Assembly: GCA_005408345.1 (NCBI GenBank)
Contig: SEMN01000869.1
Span: forward strand, 104,883 to 168,882
Length of the DNA stretch: 64,000 bases
Origin: Macquaria australasica
Lineage: Eukaryota > Chordata > Actinopteri > Centrarchiformes > Percichthyidae
Direction of reading: 5' to 3'
Shown: positions 11,740 to 23,900 of the stretch, piece by piece
Layout of the letters: each line of letters starts with the position of its first letter
Numbering within the stretch: position 1 is the stretch's first letter
Notes under the pieces: model-generated
Databases searched by the model: none
Told to the model about the DNA's origin: nothing
What the model saw: the letters and a program-made list of their open reading frames with translations, nothing else
Translations under genes and position numbers: made by a program

Positions 11740-12277
11740 AGTCTTCTGTATGATAGATACAGTCTCAACATTTTATCTTTTCTCTTCTCATACCGCTGAC
11801 CTAGTGTGGTCAATGGATCCAGCTCATCCTCAGTAAAATCTAGCATGGTGAATTCAAATTTAATGGACATTCCCAAGTTTAGTTTTTCCATTTGGAAAAA
11901 AATAGTTCTTTGCCAATCTCCAATAGCTGTGCCATTGTGGCAGTCTTCAGTGCCTTCAAATGTCTGGTCCCTCCTCCCCTTTTCTCTTTCACCTGAGCCT
12001 CCAACTTCTTCAAACATCCCCATTTGAAAAGCATGCTCCATTTGTTTCATTTGAGTTACAAGACAGTTTTTCTGAAAGATCATCCCCATGATTTCTCTTG
12101 GAGGCCCTCCTTTGGTTTATTTTTTGCCATCAAGCTTTCTGTAACCTTAGAGATGGTTGTGGTGGTTCATTCCAGTGCAGCCACTTCTCTTCTGCAGAAT
12201 AGCTATCTGGTCTCAATTTTGGGCACATATTTAATTAGCTGGTCATCTGTCATCCCATGGACAGCACTGCAGTCAAT
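11740..12277 (-). pseudogene. SAM-domain-type gene relic (SAM-HECT-like family)
   Basis: Minus strand. A strong acceptor (eight T's then CAG, AG at 12278-12279) opens a frame reading IDCSAVHGMTDDQLIKYVPKI. This is the second half of a SAM-like domain and aligns with the exon at 24407-24550 (IDASTIQLMTDEDLKTYL). A one-base shift then moves the frame to DQIAILQKRSG. Downstream come KGGPPREIMG and later SIKFEFTMLDF, TTLGQRYEKRK and KMLRLYL, which resemble the region following the SAM-like domain in a teleost family that also carries a C-terminal HECT domain. That family link is from memory and untested. Stops and frameshifts make this copy a pseudogene. It lies opposite in strand to the 24-kb copy, as expected of a dispersed gene family. 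Confidence 0.55.
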
Positions 12278-12664
12278 CTGAAAAAAAACGGGTACAGTTA
12301 GGTGAAAAATGAATCCCACACCTTGTGTAACCCATGTGATGGAAAACTTGACTAGTCTGTCTTTTGAAAAGTCTGTCAGTATACCAATTCTGGTGGCTAA
12401 ACTTTAAAGGTGCGCTCTATAACATTGTTAATCATTTGAAATGAGGAATGTGTAGAACTTGTATATAATTGTTGAGTCTGCACGGGTCCCCACTCAATGA
12501 GGACTGTGGCAATGAGGACTGTGCAGCCTTAGACCATTTTTGGGGTCATTGGACAAAAATTATTGAAATACATTTTTTCCATTAGATATATCCAACATGC
12601 TTCTATGTGTCAATAATACAGAAAATCAAAATGGGAATTAACTGGCCTGGGCTTTCTATATGTG

Positions 12665-14087
12665 AGTTTCTATATGTCCACTTTTTAAAAGGGACCAGAA
12701 GTAATGGGACAAACTAATCATAAATCAAATTTTCACTTTTTAATACTTGGTTGCAAATCCTTTGCAGTCAATTACAGCCTGAAGTCTGGAACGCATAGAC
12801 ATCACCAGACGCTGGGTTTCATCCCTGGTGATGCTCTGCCAGGCCTCTACTGCAAATGTCTTCAGTTCCTGCTTGTTCTTGGGGCATTTTCCCTTCAGTT
12901 TTGTCTTCATCAAGTGAAATGCATGCTCAATCGGATTCAGGTCAGGTGATTGACTTGGCCATTGCATAACTTTCCACTTATTTGCCTTAAAAAAACTCTT
13001 TGGTTGCTTTCGCAGTATGCTTCGGGTCATTGTCCATCTGCACTATGAAGCGCCGTCCAATGAGTTCTGAAGCATTTGACTGAATATGAGCAGATAATAT
13101 TGCCCGAAACACTTCAGAATTCATCCTGCTGTTTTTGTCAGCAGTCACATTATCAATAAATACAAGGGAACCAGTTCCATTGGCAGCCATACATGCCCAC
13201 GCCATGACACTACCACCACCATGCTTCACTGATGAGGTGGTATGTTTTGGATCATGAGCAGTTCCTTTCCTTCTCCATACTCTTCTCTTCCCATCACTCT
13301 GGTACAAGTTGATCTTTGTCTCATCTGTCCATAGGATGTTGTTCCAGAACTGTAAAGGCTTTTTTAGATGTTGTTTGGCAAACTCTAATCTGGTCTTCCT
13401 GTTTGAGGCTCACCAATGGTTTACATCTTGTGGTGAACCCTCTGTATTCACTCTGGTGAAGTCTTCTCTTGATTGTTGACTTTGACACACATACACCTAC
13501 CTCCTGGAGAGTGTTCTCGATCTGGCCAACTGTTGTGAAGGGGTTTTTCTTCACCAGGGAAAGAATTCTTCTGTCATCCACCACAGTTGTTTTCCGTGGT
13601 CTTCCGGGTCTTTTGGTGTTGCTGAGCTCACCGGTGCGTTCTTTTTTAAGAATGTTCCCAACAGTTGATTTGGCCACACCTAATGTTTTTGCTATCTCTC
13701 TGAAGGGTTTGTTTTGATTTTTCAGCCTAATGATGGCTTGCTTCACTGATAGTGACAGCTCTTTGTCACACCTGGAATCAACTCCAGACCTTTTACCTGC
13801 TTAATTGATGATGAAATAACGAGGGAATAGCCCACACCTGTCCATGAAATAGCTTTTGAGTCGATTGTCCCATTACTTTTGGTCCCTTAAAAAGTGGGAG
13901 GCACATATAGAAACTGTTGTAATTCCTACACCGTTCACCTGATTTGGATGTAAACACCCTCAAATTAAAGCTGAAAGTCTGCAGTTAAAGCACATCTTGT
14001 TTGTTTCATTTCAAATCCATTGTGGTGGTGTATAGAGCCCAAAAGATGAGAATTGTGTCGATATCCCAATATTTATGGACCCGACTG
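12665..14087 (-). mobile_element. Tc1/mariner element, DD34E, one end truncated
   Basis: The element is delimited by inverted repeats: 12665-12712 pairs with 13865-13915 (AGTTTCTATATG and AGTAATGGGACAA motifs). Beyond 13915 the high-coordinate side continues for about 170 bp to an outer end reading ATTTATGGACCCGACTG followed by TA at 14088-14089. The matching outer part is missing on the low-coordinate side, so the element cannot have two complete ends. The transposase is on the minus strand. Confidence 0.85.
12740..13782 (-). pseudogene. Tc1-like DD34E transposase, two frameshifts
   Basis: It would bind the terminal repeats and cut and paste the element in the nucleus. The N-terminal part (13746 down to 13321) has the paired-type helix-turn-helix (FREIAKTLGVAKSTVGNIL), the GRPRKT basic hook and a second HTH ending RRLHQSEY. 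The first catalytic Asp lies in WTDETKINL near 13321, one frame off the preceding part. Next come HGGGSVMAWAC and MDNDPKH with the second Asp. A second frameshift lies in an A-run near 12987. SPDLNPIEH holds the Glu: 34 residues separate Asp and Glu, hence DD34E. The end is RLQAVIDCKGFATKY. Total length is close to the usual 340 residues. Apart from the two shifts it is well preserved, so it is a fairly young copy. Confidence 0.85.
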
Positions 14088-14089
14088 TA

Positions 14090-15385
14090 TGCAGGGGGAT
14101 GCTGACGTGAAGCTGCAGAGGGGCAAATTAATGTCCTCAGATCTACTTTTTTTTTTTTTAATGCAAGCAGATTGCAATTGGTGTGTGTACAGTATTCTTT
14201 TCAATTTTATTAGGCTTACTACTTTTATTTCCATTGTTCAGAACAGTACGTTTATCACGTACTTTGGGCAACCAAAAAATTGGGTTTCAAAACATATTGT
14301 CTGTACAGCTCTCATTATTATATAATGTTTTAAAGAGACTATTGGGCCCAGGTTGTTGAGTCGTGTTGAAACTGTGTGGTGTGTTGTGTTGTGTTTACTG
14401 GGGCGTTACATACCTTCTAGTTGATAAACAACCATCTCATCTAACCTCATGTAGTGTGATAAGGAGCCTGATGATGAATAATTATTTACATCTTTCATTG
14501 ACAAAAGAATTTACCTTCGCTGTGTGTGGCACAGCCATGGTCTCTGCCATGAAACAAGTCTCTGTTGAGACTCAAGGATGAACTTTCCCAAAACATTCCG
14601 TCTTCAGTATGACTTCCTGGCCATAAACCATGACCCGCCCGGACTCAGGGATGACATTAAAAGAAAGTTAAGTAACAATTGCCCAATTTATGACAGGCCT
14701 GTAGTTAGCTAGTCTAATACTCCCACATTCCAGGATATGGACTGAAGATTCAAGACTGAACTTATGACACAAGGATAAAAAGAAGCTGACTTTGCCATGC
14801 TGAATTAAATGTATATTAATGAATATGCTATGTTTAACTAAGCCTCTTTAAAAAAGGTACTGAAGTTTTGTTTAACATGCTGATTTTGATGCAGGAAAAA
14901 TGGAATCTGAACCAACAGGAATGGTTTACACCTATCCACAAATCCAGATAAAGAAAGATGGGATGTCTGGTTTTGTTAAATAACTAATGAAACAGGAAAT
15001 GTGAATATGCATTTACATAACACGTAAACTGATCACTGCTTGTAATGAAATAAGATTTAAGTTGAAATGCCTGATACAATCTCTGAGTGTAGATGTGCCT
15101 GTGTGGGTGTTAGTCTGCATCTCCCCCCTCCTCTTCTACATTCCGTTAACAGAGATCAGAATTGGATGACCTGTTGTAATTCTATTTTACTTATTTCATT
15201 TGTTATACCTATGGAGAGACTGTATGTGGATATACATATAGAGATCTATGTCTCTCACTCACACACACGGCATGTGCTTATTTTCTTTTCCTCTTAGGAG
15301 AAAGACAGAGACATCTCTGTGATCAAAAGGAACCCTATATATTGAGTTTACTGTGATTTACTCAATTTGAGATAGAGAAAGATTA
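14090..15385. other. No supported gene
   Basis: AT-rich DNA with a T-run near 14148-14159 and only short frames. Nothing recognisable on either strand. Confidence 0.45.
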
Positions 15386-15428
15386 TACATACATACATAC
15401 ATACATACATACATACATACATACATAC
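15386..15428. repeat. (ATAC)n microsatellite
   Basis: About ten perfect copies of the tetranucleotide. Confidence 0.95.
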
Positions 15429-15712
15429 GATAAATATGTATGTGTATTGTCGTAACATGTTGTGTATAATTGCCCTTTAAACCTGGGTTAACACTGTCTA
15501 TGACAGTCTTTATGGTGTTAGGTATCGTTCTGCAGCAGAAAATGCCACACTATTGAATATGGAAGCATAAACTTTATTACCTAAATTAATTCTTTAGAAA
15601 AGAAATTGGAACAAAGAAAATAGTTAAGATAGAATAGATCTAGGATGGGTGGAGGAAAGTTTGGCACTATTGACTTTTTTTTTTGGTACATCCAGCTGCT
15701 AATTTCTTGGAT

Positions 15713-15740
15713 GGATGGATGGATGGATGGATGGATGGAT
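15713..15740. repeat. (GGAT)n microsatellite
   Basis: About seven perfect copies of GGAT, next to the low-coordinate edge of the split LINE at 15741-17620. Confidence 0.9.
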
Positions 15741-17620
15741 TTGTGAGTTATCTGCATACATGTGATATTGTTACGTCCCCAAATGAAGCCAGGGGATGAG
15801 GGAAGTAACAATAAAAAGAAACCCAGGGGGAAAAGAATCAGGGAAACGAAAACCTGGCACAAACAAGGAATTTATTAACATAAATCTGACAAAAAAGAAA
15901 TATAACAAAAACCCGTTCAGAAAACCACCCTCTCTCCAAAGCAGAGAGTAACTACTGATCCTGGTACACACAGACTGTCCTACAGAAGTCTGCCAAAAAA
16001 TGGCCTACTGGCCCTGTCTGCATCTCCTTCCCCCCTATTTGTACACCTGCCCCTGATGAGCAAGTGGGAACCAGCCGTGCACAATCACCTGCTGCAAGAG
16101 GCGGGAGGATGGTACCTGCGGAAGCAGAGAGAGAGAGAGCAGAACAACAAAAACACAGACACACGGCCCTCCGGCTGTAACAGATATGAAACCATAACAT
16201 TTTTAATAGTTTCAGCTAATGGGAGTATATAAAGATTAAACAGAGGTCCGAGAATCGACCTTTGTAGAACTCCACACATTGTTGGGAGAGGCTCCAATGT
16301 ACAGCTACCAACTGATACAGAAGTCTTGAAGGTAGGGCTTGAACCAATTCAGGATGTTAGACAGACCAAACCAGTGTTCAAGTCAATAAGTTAATATATT
16401 GTGTTCAACTATATCCAATGCAGTAGTAATGATGATTGATGCTGAGATTAATGTCATTCAGAACCTTGATAAGAGCAGAGTCTCGGTACAGTGGGGGGTC
16501 TAAATCCAGACTGGAAAATGTCATGGTAGGTATTTACTGCCAGAAAGTTGCTGAGTTGTCTAAATACATCTTCCTCAATTATTTTACTAATAAATGGCAG
16601 GTTTGATATTGTTTAGTACTGATGGATCCAGGTTAGCTTTTTTTAAAAGTGGCTTGATTACTGCAGTTTTCAGGGCTTTGGGGAAGACCCCTGAAAGCAG
16701 TGAACTGATGACTATCTTAGTACATCTGTTGCCAGGCAACGACCTTTTTAAAAAACTCGGAAGGCAGCTAATCAAGGCAACACGTGAACAATTTCTTCAA
16801 GAGTTGTGAGGTTTTTGACATCAAAATAGAATTGAATTCAGGAGGCATTGGTGTTTGTGGGTTGGTGAGTTTATCCACAGTGGCAAACAGTATGCGTGCA
16901 TTATTATTCTCTGAATTAATGATCTGAGACAGGAATGATTGTCTTGCATTTTTCAGCTCTAAATAGTATCTGTGAAGACTCTCTTTGTAGAGTTCATAGT
17001 GAATTTGGAGTTTAGTTTTACGCTCAGCATTTTTGAAGTTTGGTTTGTGGGGCATTCCTCCGTGGTACCAGTAATAACTTTAACTCTAACTGGTGCAATT
17101 TCATCAATGACATTTGAGATTTTAGAATTCAAATTGTCCAGAAGAACATCCACAGACATTGACAGAGACAGAGAGGAGAGTGTCATGGAGATTACCTGAG
17201 AAAATGTATTCAAGTCAAACTGTATTCACTGATATATCATTTTTTTTGGCTGTTTCAGACCTAGCGCAAGTGTCCACTGTGACAGTCATATCAAAAAGAA
17301 ACACAGAAATGATCTGATAAGGCAGCATCAATGATTGGAGATGTTGAGACCTTTGGAGATATATGGCCTTTGTTGTGAGTAGGCTGAGAGAGTCCAGGGT
17401 TTCAAGGATAAAAGAAAGTTCTTGAACATTCCTATCATTTGGGTTATCAACATAAATATTAAAATCACCAGTAATAATCACACAGTCAAAGTCAGATACA
17501 ATAATGGAAATCAATTCTGCAAAGTCATCAAAAAAGAAGCTGAATATTTTGGTGGCCTATAGATATTGGAGTGAAACACTGAATGAGAAAAGTTGACATT
17601 TTTCAAACAGGAACCTGATT
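15741..17620 (-). mobile_element. Old L2/CR1-like LINE ORF2, split by a solo LTR
   Basis: Minus strand, decayed. Endonuclease pieces: IYRPPKYSASFFDDFAELI (about 17530-17580) and VIITGDFNIYVDNPND (about 17450-17490). A linker with MPHKPNFKNAERKTK follows (17055 downward). Then reverse transcriptase fragments: FPKALKTAVIKPLLKKANLD (about 16640-16700) and GVLQRSILGPL...LYILPLAETIK (about 16220-16290). The next segment, YHMYADNS, a mutated YADD catalytic box, appears only below 15768 because a solo LTR sits between (15769-16182). Sequence identity to the six main L2 copies is low, so this is a separate, older family. Several frameshifts and deletions; no activity is possible. Confidence 0.75.
15769..16182 (-). 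mobile_element. Solo LTR with 5-bp target duplication GATAT
   Basis: 414 bp, starting TGTTACGTCC and ending GGCTGTAACA (TG...CA, with TGTTAC/GTAACA inverted ends), flanked by GATAT on both sides (15764-15768 and 16183-16187). On the minus strand a TTAATAAATTCC polyadenylation-like signal lies in the second half, which suggests that orientation. The 5-bp duplication fits a Ty3/Gypsy-type element. No internal genes remain, so it arose by LTR-LTR recombination. Confidence 0.85.
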
Positions 17621-17639
17621 TAAAAAGCTTCTGAAAGTT

Positions 17640-17810
17640 CTCTCATGAAAAGACATAAAATTGTCCACATAAATTACGTTTTTGGAATTGCAGTAGGCTT
17701 TCAGCCAGATATGAGAGAGAGAAAGAAGACAGTAAAGGTAATAAGTCAGATATTAACTTCTCTGTCTGGATGTTGAAGTCACCGAGAAGTACAAGGCCTC
17801 CTGTGACAAG
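17640..17810 (-). mobile_element. Fragment of a second LINE endonuclease
   Basis: Minus strand, about 17640-17795: LVLLGDFNIQTEKLISDLLP followed by LLSSFSLSYLAESLL. The G-D-F-N box is that of APE-type LINE endonucleases. A different GDFN box already occurs at about 17470 on the same strand, so this must be a separate insertion. The family is not assigned. Confidence 0.5.
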
Positions 17811-19568
17811 GTGTTGGGTGTGTGTGGAGCGGGTGGGATAGATTACAGAGGTTACAGTGATGTGGTGAGCAGGTGCATGGACTGTATTATCTACGAGAAG
17901 AGTGGTGTACAGGAATGGAAAGTATACACATATCAGAGAAGGAAAAGGCAGGTATATAGGAAAAGCTACTTAAAAAAAAAGATACTTAGTCCTGAAAATG
18001 TTAACCCGCCATCTCACTTGTCTTCCCACGAAGGCTCTAATACAGACTCCTTCATCTTTGTGTGCCTGAGTCTTTGTATAATGAGGCTGCCACTTCAAAC
18101 CAGGAGTGCTGATTACTTAATTGGTCCTGTTAACACAATGACCCTAGTGGAGATGGCCTGGTTATAGAAACTAGTTTCCACTGACAGCTCAACAAACAAA
18201 CAACAGTTAAAAGGATCAGGGAATAGGTGTGATTTCATTAATTAGACCTCATTATTTGTGCTGAAAGTCAAATATTGCTGTGGCTCAAACACAGATTAGT
18301 ATCATCATTATTTGTGCTTAATAGTTGCTAAAACTGCTATGTTTAATACAGTTTTCAATTTAGTTTTGCTCTTCTATGGTCTATCTATTCCTAAGCCACC
18401 GTAGTGTCATCGTGTCGGTTGTCCTGGACTCTGCTTTACTTCCTACGCCACTAACACATTATAGTAATGGTTTGGAGGGTGTGATTTGTGATGGCCACAG
18501 CTGGACTCTTCTTGGGGAAATTGCAGTATTTTCCTCATTCAGGTAAAGTTCTCATTGGGGAACCATCCACCCTATCACTCTTGTGATTATTTCTCCCCAT
18601 TTTTCAGGTATGTTGTCGACATTAAACAGTGTTAACTTGGCTGTAACATGTTAAGAGTGTCAGAGAGTGTTTATGTAACATTTTGAGTAAGTTAGAGTTA
18701 AGTTTTGTCGAGTGTAGTAAAGCGCGTGGAGAGTCCCTGCTCAATAACAGAGAACAACCTGTAGCTGTGCCGAATGACACCGCCATTTTGTGTCAACTGT
18801 GAATTCACATGTACGCATATTGTAACATATTTTTGGTGAGTTTACTGAGCTTACGCTACTTTGTTCTTGACAGTAGTTGTTGAGAGAAAGTGAGAATAAT
18901 GTCTCAGGGAAATACTGTATGTTATTGTAAATGCATTGTATTTAAGGATATGTACTTTCTACAAAAAGATATTTCCTGTAGATGTACTTATATTTTTGCA
19001 AAATCATTCGAGTTCTCACTGAGGAAACATCACTCCTCTCTGTTGTGATTATTTCTCCCCATTTGTCAGTGGCATAACGTTTAAGCACACCCAAAATGTC
19101 ACTGGTTAGATAGTTAGTTTTGTTTATTATCCTTTTGAAAATGATTTGTGTCTGTGGAAGATTTTTTGATTGTCGGAGATTATGCGGGAAAGTTGTGAAT
19201 ATGCACAAGTATGGTAGGCCCATGTCAAAGTTGAACCAGGAAGTTGGTCTGTAAACGGATAATTTAGGTACTAATAATTCATTGCTCATCTTCAGTTTTT
19301 CTTTGTAACAAATACATGTCCAGGTTAGGCCAACAATCAAACAATCATCTGACTGCTCATGTTTCTGACCTGTTGGATGTCTTTTTAGAGATGTTGCAGA
19401 GTGCCCAGATCATATAATAATTCACTTGATGAGTACAAAATGTTAACCAACAGAAAAACACAATTTGTAATAAACCATAGGCCTTATATTAGCCGGGACC
19501 AGGTTCCGTTTTGATCAAAGGAAATATCACCCAAATGTATCTGACTAATCCTTCTGTATTCCCTTCAC

Positions 19569-19569
<1 letters not shown>
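17811..19569. other. No supported gene; one internally repeated segment
   Basis: Apart from the repeated segment listed at 18545-19070, nothing recognisable. A 132-codon minus frame (18942-19340) includes one copy of that repeat and has no known motif. Confidence 0.35.
18545..19070. repeat. Dispersed direct repeat, two copies 450 bp apart
   Basis: About 18550-18607 and about 19013-19068 share GATTATTTCTCCCCATTTGTCAG-type sequence and a preceding GTTCTCAnTGnGGAAnCATC box. On the minus strand both encode KWGEIIT. It may be an old element end or a duplicated exon piece; identity unknown. Confidence 0.45.

Positions 19570-19624
<55 letters not shown>
19570..19624. repeat. (GT)n microsatellite
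   Basis: Long near-perfect GT tract; the poly-Thr/His frame across it on the minus strand is an artefact. Confidence 0.95.
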
Positions 19625-19627
<3 letters not shown>

Positions 19628-20599
19628 CGTGTGTAACTGCTGGCCTCAGCAGTATACTACCATAACCGTATGTCATGCAGTGTGATTTGTTCATAAATTT
19701 GAAGCCTGCTCTCCACACTCCCCAGCCCCTGGCAGCTTCAGGCTTATCAGACAGAGCCAGACAGTGCACACTTTAATAATTTGATTACAACCACAGTAAG
19801 GCAATACTGTGATTATTGCAACTCATGTAAACACCTGGTTATCTTACTTGCATTAAAGTTGTAATCGGAGTAAGCGTAACTGGATTCACAGAGCTGGATT
19901 ACTTATCGTTCTTTCAAATGATTGTCGGCATGTCTGCAGCTCACTCTGTTTGTTCTCAGAGTTTTGATTCTGAGCACGCACTACAAAGGTCACAGAGTAA
20001 ACCACATGCAAAGAGGTGAGTTTAAACAAAATGCAGCAGGGCTAGCAGTAGTGACAAAAATGTAAAAACAGCTTTGGGGGCAATAGTGGAAAAGATTTAA
20101 TGCTGATTTAATTTCAATTGACACTGCTAGTAACAGAGCTTGTGTAAGGTGCTTTATGAATGCCTCAGTGCATTTCCTCCATTTTTCTTCTCTTATATTG
20201 TGGTTCTATATGATGTGTTAGCAGTAGGCTAACACACATCCTTCCAGACATGAGCTGGAATATGAATGCATTCATGTCCCGATGGAGGCTAACTCCAAAT
20301 ACTGGGGGAAATGCTGGGTAACTGCAAACCATGTTATCAGTTTAATCCAACAATTTCTTTAATTTGACAAAACAATCCCAACTCAAGGTCCCCTTATTAG
20401 CTCTTTCCACCTTCTCCTTAATGCTTTAATTCACAGTAATCTAGTGATTGTGTGGTCTCTGGTGTACTATGTTTAATCTTAATAAATAATTTTAATTCCA
20501 CTTTAATCTGGTATTTCTTGGTTTTATGTCTTTGTAAGCACTTTGTAACTTCTTTATGAAACTTGCTATATAAAATTATTAATTATAAAATTATTATTA

Positions 20600-20706
20600 T
20601 TATCTTTTTCCGTGAGGTAACAAAAGCTCAGTCCAGGTTGAGCTTCAGGTGGTTCCTTGACATCCACTAAAATGTCTGCCAGGCGAGCACTGATGTCTGC
20701 CTTCAT
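20600..20706 (-). CDS. Candidate exon (MKADISARLAD...)
   Basis: Minus strand. An acceptor (TTCCACTCAG, AG at 20707-20708) is followed by an open frame reading MKADISARLADILVDVKE and PPEAQPGLSFCYLTEKD. The product is not recognised. It lies 58 nt after the end of the neighbouring exon 20765-20925 and is in phase with it, so the two are probably parts of one gene fragment. The low-coordinate end is uncertain: no clear donor was found and the sequence runs into an AT-rich repeat. Confidence 0.35.
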
Positions 20707-20764
20707 CTGAGTGGAATGTTAAAACTGTGTTATACTTTCATCAATTCTGCTTTATCATGTTTAC

Positions 20765-20925
20765 CTAGATTAGAGTGAAGTGGGGGAACAGGATTTCTGG
20801 ACAGGACACATCATCAGTCGACACACTGACACTACTTGTCGTGACCACAGTCTGGGGTGCTGATTGTGGAACTGTTCCAGCTGGAATCCTGCTGGCAGGG
20901 ACTGGTGGCCAGTAGTTTGCCTTGA
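20765..20925 (-). CDS. Candidate exon (ANYWPPVPASRI...)
   Basis: Minus strand. An acceptor-like CTGATCAG opens a Pro/Ser/Thr-rich frame beginning ANYWPPVPASRIPAGT and ending SCPEILFPHFTLI, immediately followed by TAG and then a donor GTAAAC (20759-20764). If the TAG was once CAG, the frame runs straight into the next exon (20600-20706) across a 58-nt intron. The product is unknown. Composition is like a disordered N-terminal region. The stop at the junction suggests a pseudogene. Confidence 0.35.
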
Positions 20926-23900
20926 CTGATCAGCTTTAATCCTTTGTTTCACCAGTTAAACTCACTATGGCTGCTTTCCATTCTTCTAATTCTGCTTCCT
21001 CCTGTCCTCGCTCCTGTCTTCCGGCCTGTGACTGAATGCATCTCAGAGGAGAAGAGGGGAGTGGAGAGAGGAGGCTCCTGGAGGAGTTTAGAGCAAGGAA
21101 CCACAGGTGTTTCCTACGCTGAAGTTTTTACCAGACATCAAACGCCCCTATAATCAGAATCTGTTTATTCATTGGTCAGCTGATCAGATGGGACATTAAA
21201 AGGAATGGCCGGGCTGTTGTGGAAACATAATACTGCATGATTTGTAGGCTACTCTAGATTACCAAATATACCTGTGAAAACATGAATGATGGCACCAACA
21301 GTGGCACTATAGGTATACATGTTTATTCAAGAAATTTAAAAAAGGTTACGTGTGTAGAATCTGAATCATGAAAACACTTTTCTTGTCTTCTTTCTCTTTT
21401 CTTATTTTCCGTTCCAAGTGCACCTTGGCCCTTTCATCTGTCCTTGTCTCTCTCTCACATCCCCACTGGGAGGAGCTAAGACGTGAGAAAGAGACAAATG
21501 GAAAGCACCCTGTGTATATCTGGTTGTTTCAGATCCTGGCTGTTGAGCCTTAGAGATGCCAACACCAGGAAACCTTCCCATCTGTTGCCTCAGTGTGATT
21601 TAGTTTAGTTGTTTGTGACCTGTGTGTGACCTGTTCAGATATTTCTGCCCTTACTGGTCAATATTTTTTTGTATTTGCTTCTGTAAAATTACTATTTTAA
21701 GTTTGAAAACAGAACGCTGTAGAGCATTAGAGAGCTATACTATGTCTGTGTTGTGTTCCTGAAGTTATAGTACAGGTGTATCTGATTTGGGCTGGCAGTC
21801 TGAACAAGCCCTAGGACTCATCCTCTGTAGACGATACCAGATTTGATCAGAGTCACTACTGACAGCTCAGCACATTAAACGTTATTTTCTGTGCCGATTT
21901 TGGTTGGAGTGTGTTAATTTAAATAAATCATTTATATTTTAAGCATTAATCCATTGTTGCAGCACGTCTGCAGCAAGTAGGCTATTTAGTTTGAAACACA
22001 GGCACCTGATAAACTAGCCCACTGTATCAGTAGCCTATGTAACACTTACAAAAACAAAGGGATGTTATGAGTTAAATCATTCATATACAAATAAGTTATT
22101 TTCTGTTTGTCTTAAAAGGAGAACAAAACAAATTTGGGACCACCACAATAGTATTGTTCAGGTTCTATTTTATGTCCTGTTATGCTCTTTCATGTCAGTA
22201 GGTGGCAGTATTTAGCCGTGATTCTTCTGGGGACCGGAGTTTGAGGATACGGTTGCCGTTCTGACTCATAAAACAAACTGTTGCTGAAGAGGAACGACAC
22301 GATCCACTTAGCCAACTACTGTTTACAACTTTTTCCAGCTGTGTTCCAGCATAATCTGTTCATCATGGACCATGCTCGGGACCAGAAACACCTAAGCTAG
22401 TTTTCCTTGCTGTTGCTGGCCCACACTGTAGGTAGCTACTATTGCACCCTCACTAATTTCAGAATTCAGATGTAGCTATCCTATTTTGTTCTGGAAGTGG
22501 GCCTGCATGAGTCAGTCACACCGCGTTTTGCAAACGTTTTCCCATGGCATTTATGGTTTTGGCAAACGTGGTAAAAGTAGCCTATGATTCATGTTAATTC
22601 AGTTTTTCAAATTTATTGAAAGTCTAGTTTCCAACCCTAAGTGCTGAAAGGTAGATTTTGTAGCAGCTGTATGAACATAACCTGTCTGATTAATCAACCA
22701 ATCCTTTTTTTCAACTGATTTGGGTGAATAATTGGATTTAATAAATAAAAAAATAGGCCTACATTCATTTAGGCTATACATTATTGCTAATTTCATTTTC
22801 TGATAGAGTCTTGCTTTTCTTTTTGCTTGGTCTGGTCCGCAGGGTGGCGCTGTGTGTAAATGTTTACGTGTGCAAACGGTTTATGTGAACTTAACTCGGA
22901 GACATTCAAACATTATGACGTCTCGCTCAGTGTCAGTCGAAATTATCAGGGAACGATTTTGCTTTTGCGACAGTTTAAGATAGGAGTCGGACTGTGGACA
23001 GCCACCAACAACAAACTGCACAGCTAGCAGCTTACCTAACGTTAATGGATTTATGATGACAATCCCAAACACAGGTCAGCCCAAATGTGAGGTTAGCTAT
23101 TTAGCATTCAGTGGCGAACAAGCTAAAAATATAATGTTCTTTGATTATTAGCTAACGTTATAGCCTACTAGGTATTCCCTCTGTGGCTATAGAAAGCCTC
23201 GTTCAAGCTTGCAAAGATCCTTTTAGGTACTTATACTTAGGTATATACTTACAGTAGTCTAGCCTATATACTGTATACTTCAGTAATTTATACTACACTG
23301 TATGATCACATTTTCAAATGTTGGCATGGACCATGGTTAAGAAAGCAAAACCAAACTGTTATTGTTATAAAAACTTATTTTAAGACTTTACACTTAAGTT
23401 ATAATAAGCCTCATGACTTTACAATAAGTTATGATGGGCACTTGAATCATTAGACCAGTAAAGTTAGCTTTACTGACCAATTTGCTCTGGATAAATTGGC
23501 ACAATATCAGAGATTGTTTGCCTTGAAAAGTTAGACATCTATGCCAATTTTCAGACTTTTATAGCAAAGTGCACAATCTGGACTATTTGGACTAGGAATT
23601 TAATCTATTTGTGTGTGTTCACACAGTGTCAGCTGTGGGCCGGGGTGGGGTGGTGGTGTAGTGCAGTTACAGCAGCAGTGTGTCTGAAAACCTATGCCCT
23701 TGGTTGTGCTACTGTCGATTCAAAAAGCAGAAGGCTAAAACTGGGGCAGGATTTATGAAGCGCATTGCTAAGGGTTAGAGCGAGTGCCTCAGACCTCAAA
23801 ACAATAATTAGCGACTCACTTTTTATATAAGCTACATACTGTATACAGTATATAACCTGTATGTTTCAATGCCTTTCAAAGTCACATCAAAACATCAGGC

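Noticed and set aside
19545..19769. His/Thr repeat protein on the minus strand
   Set aside because: Pure translation of the (GT)n tract.
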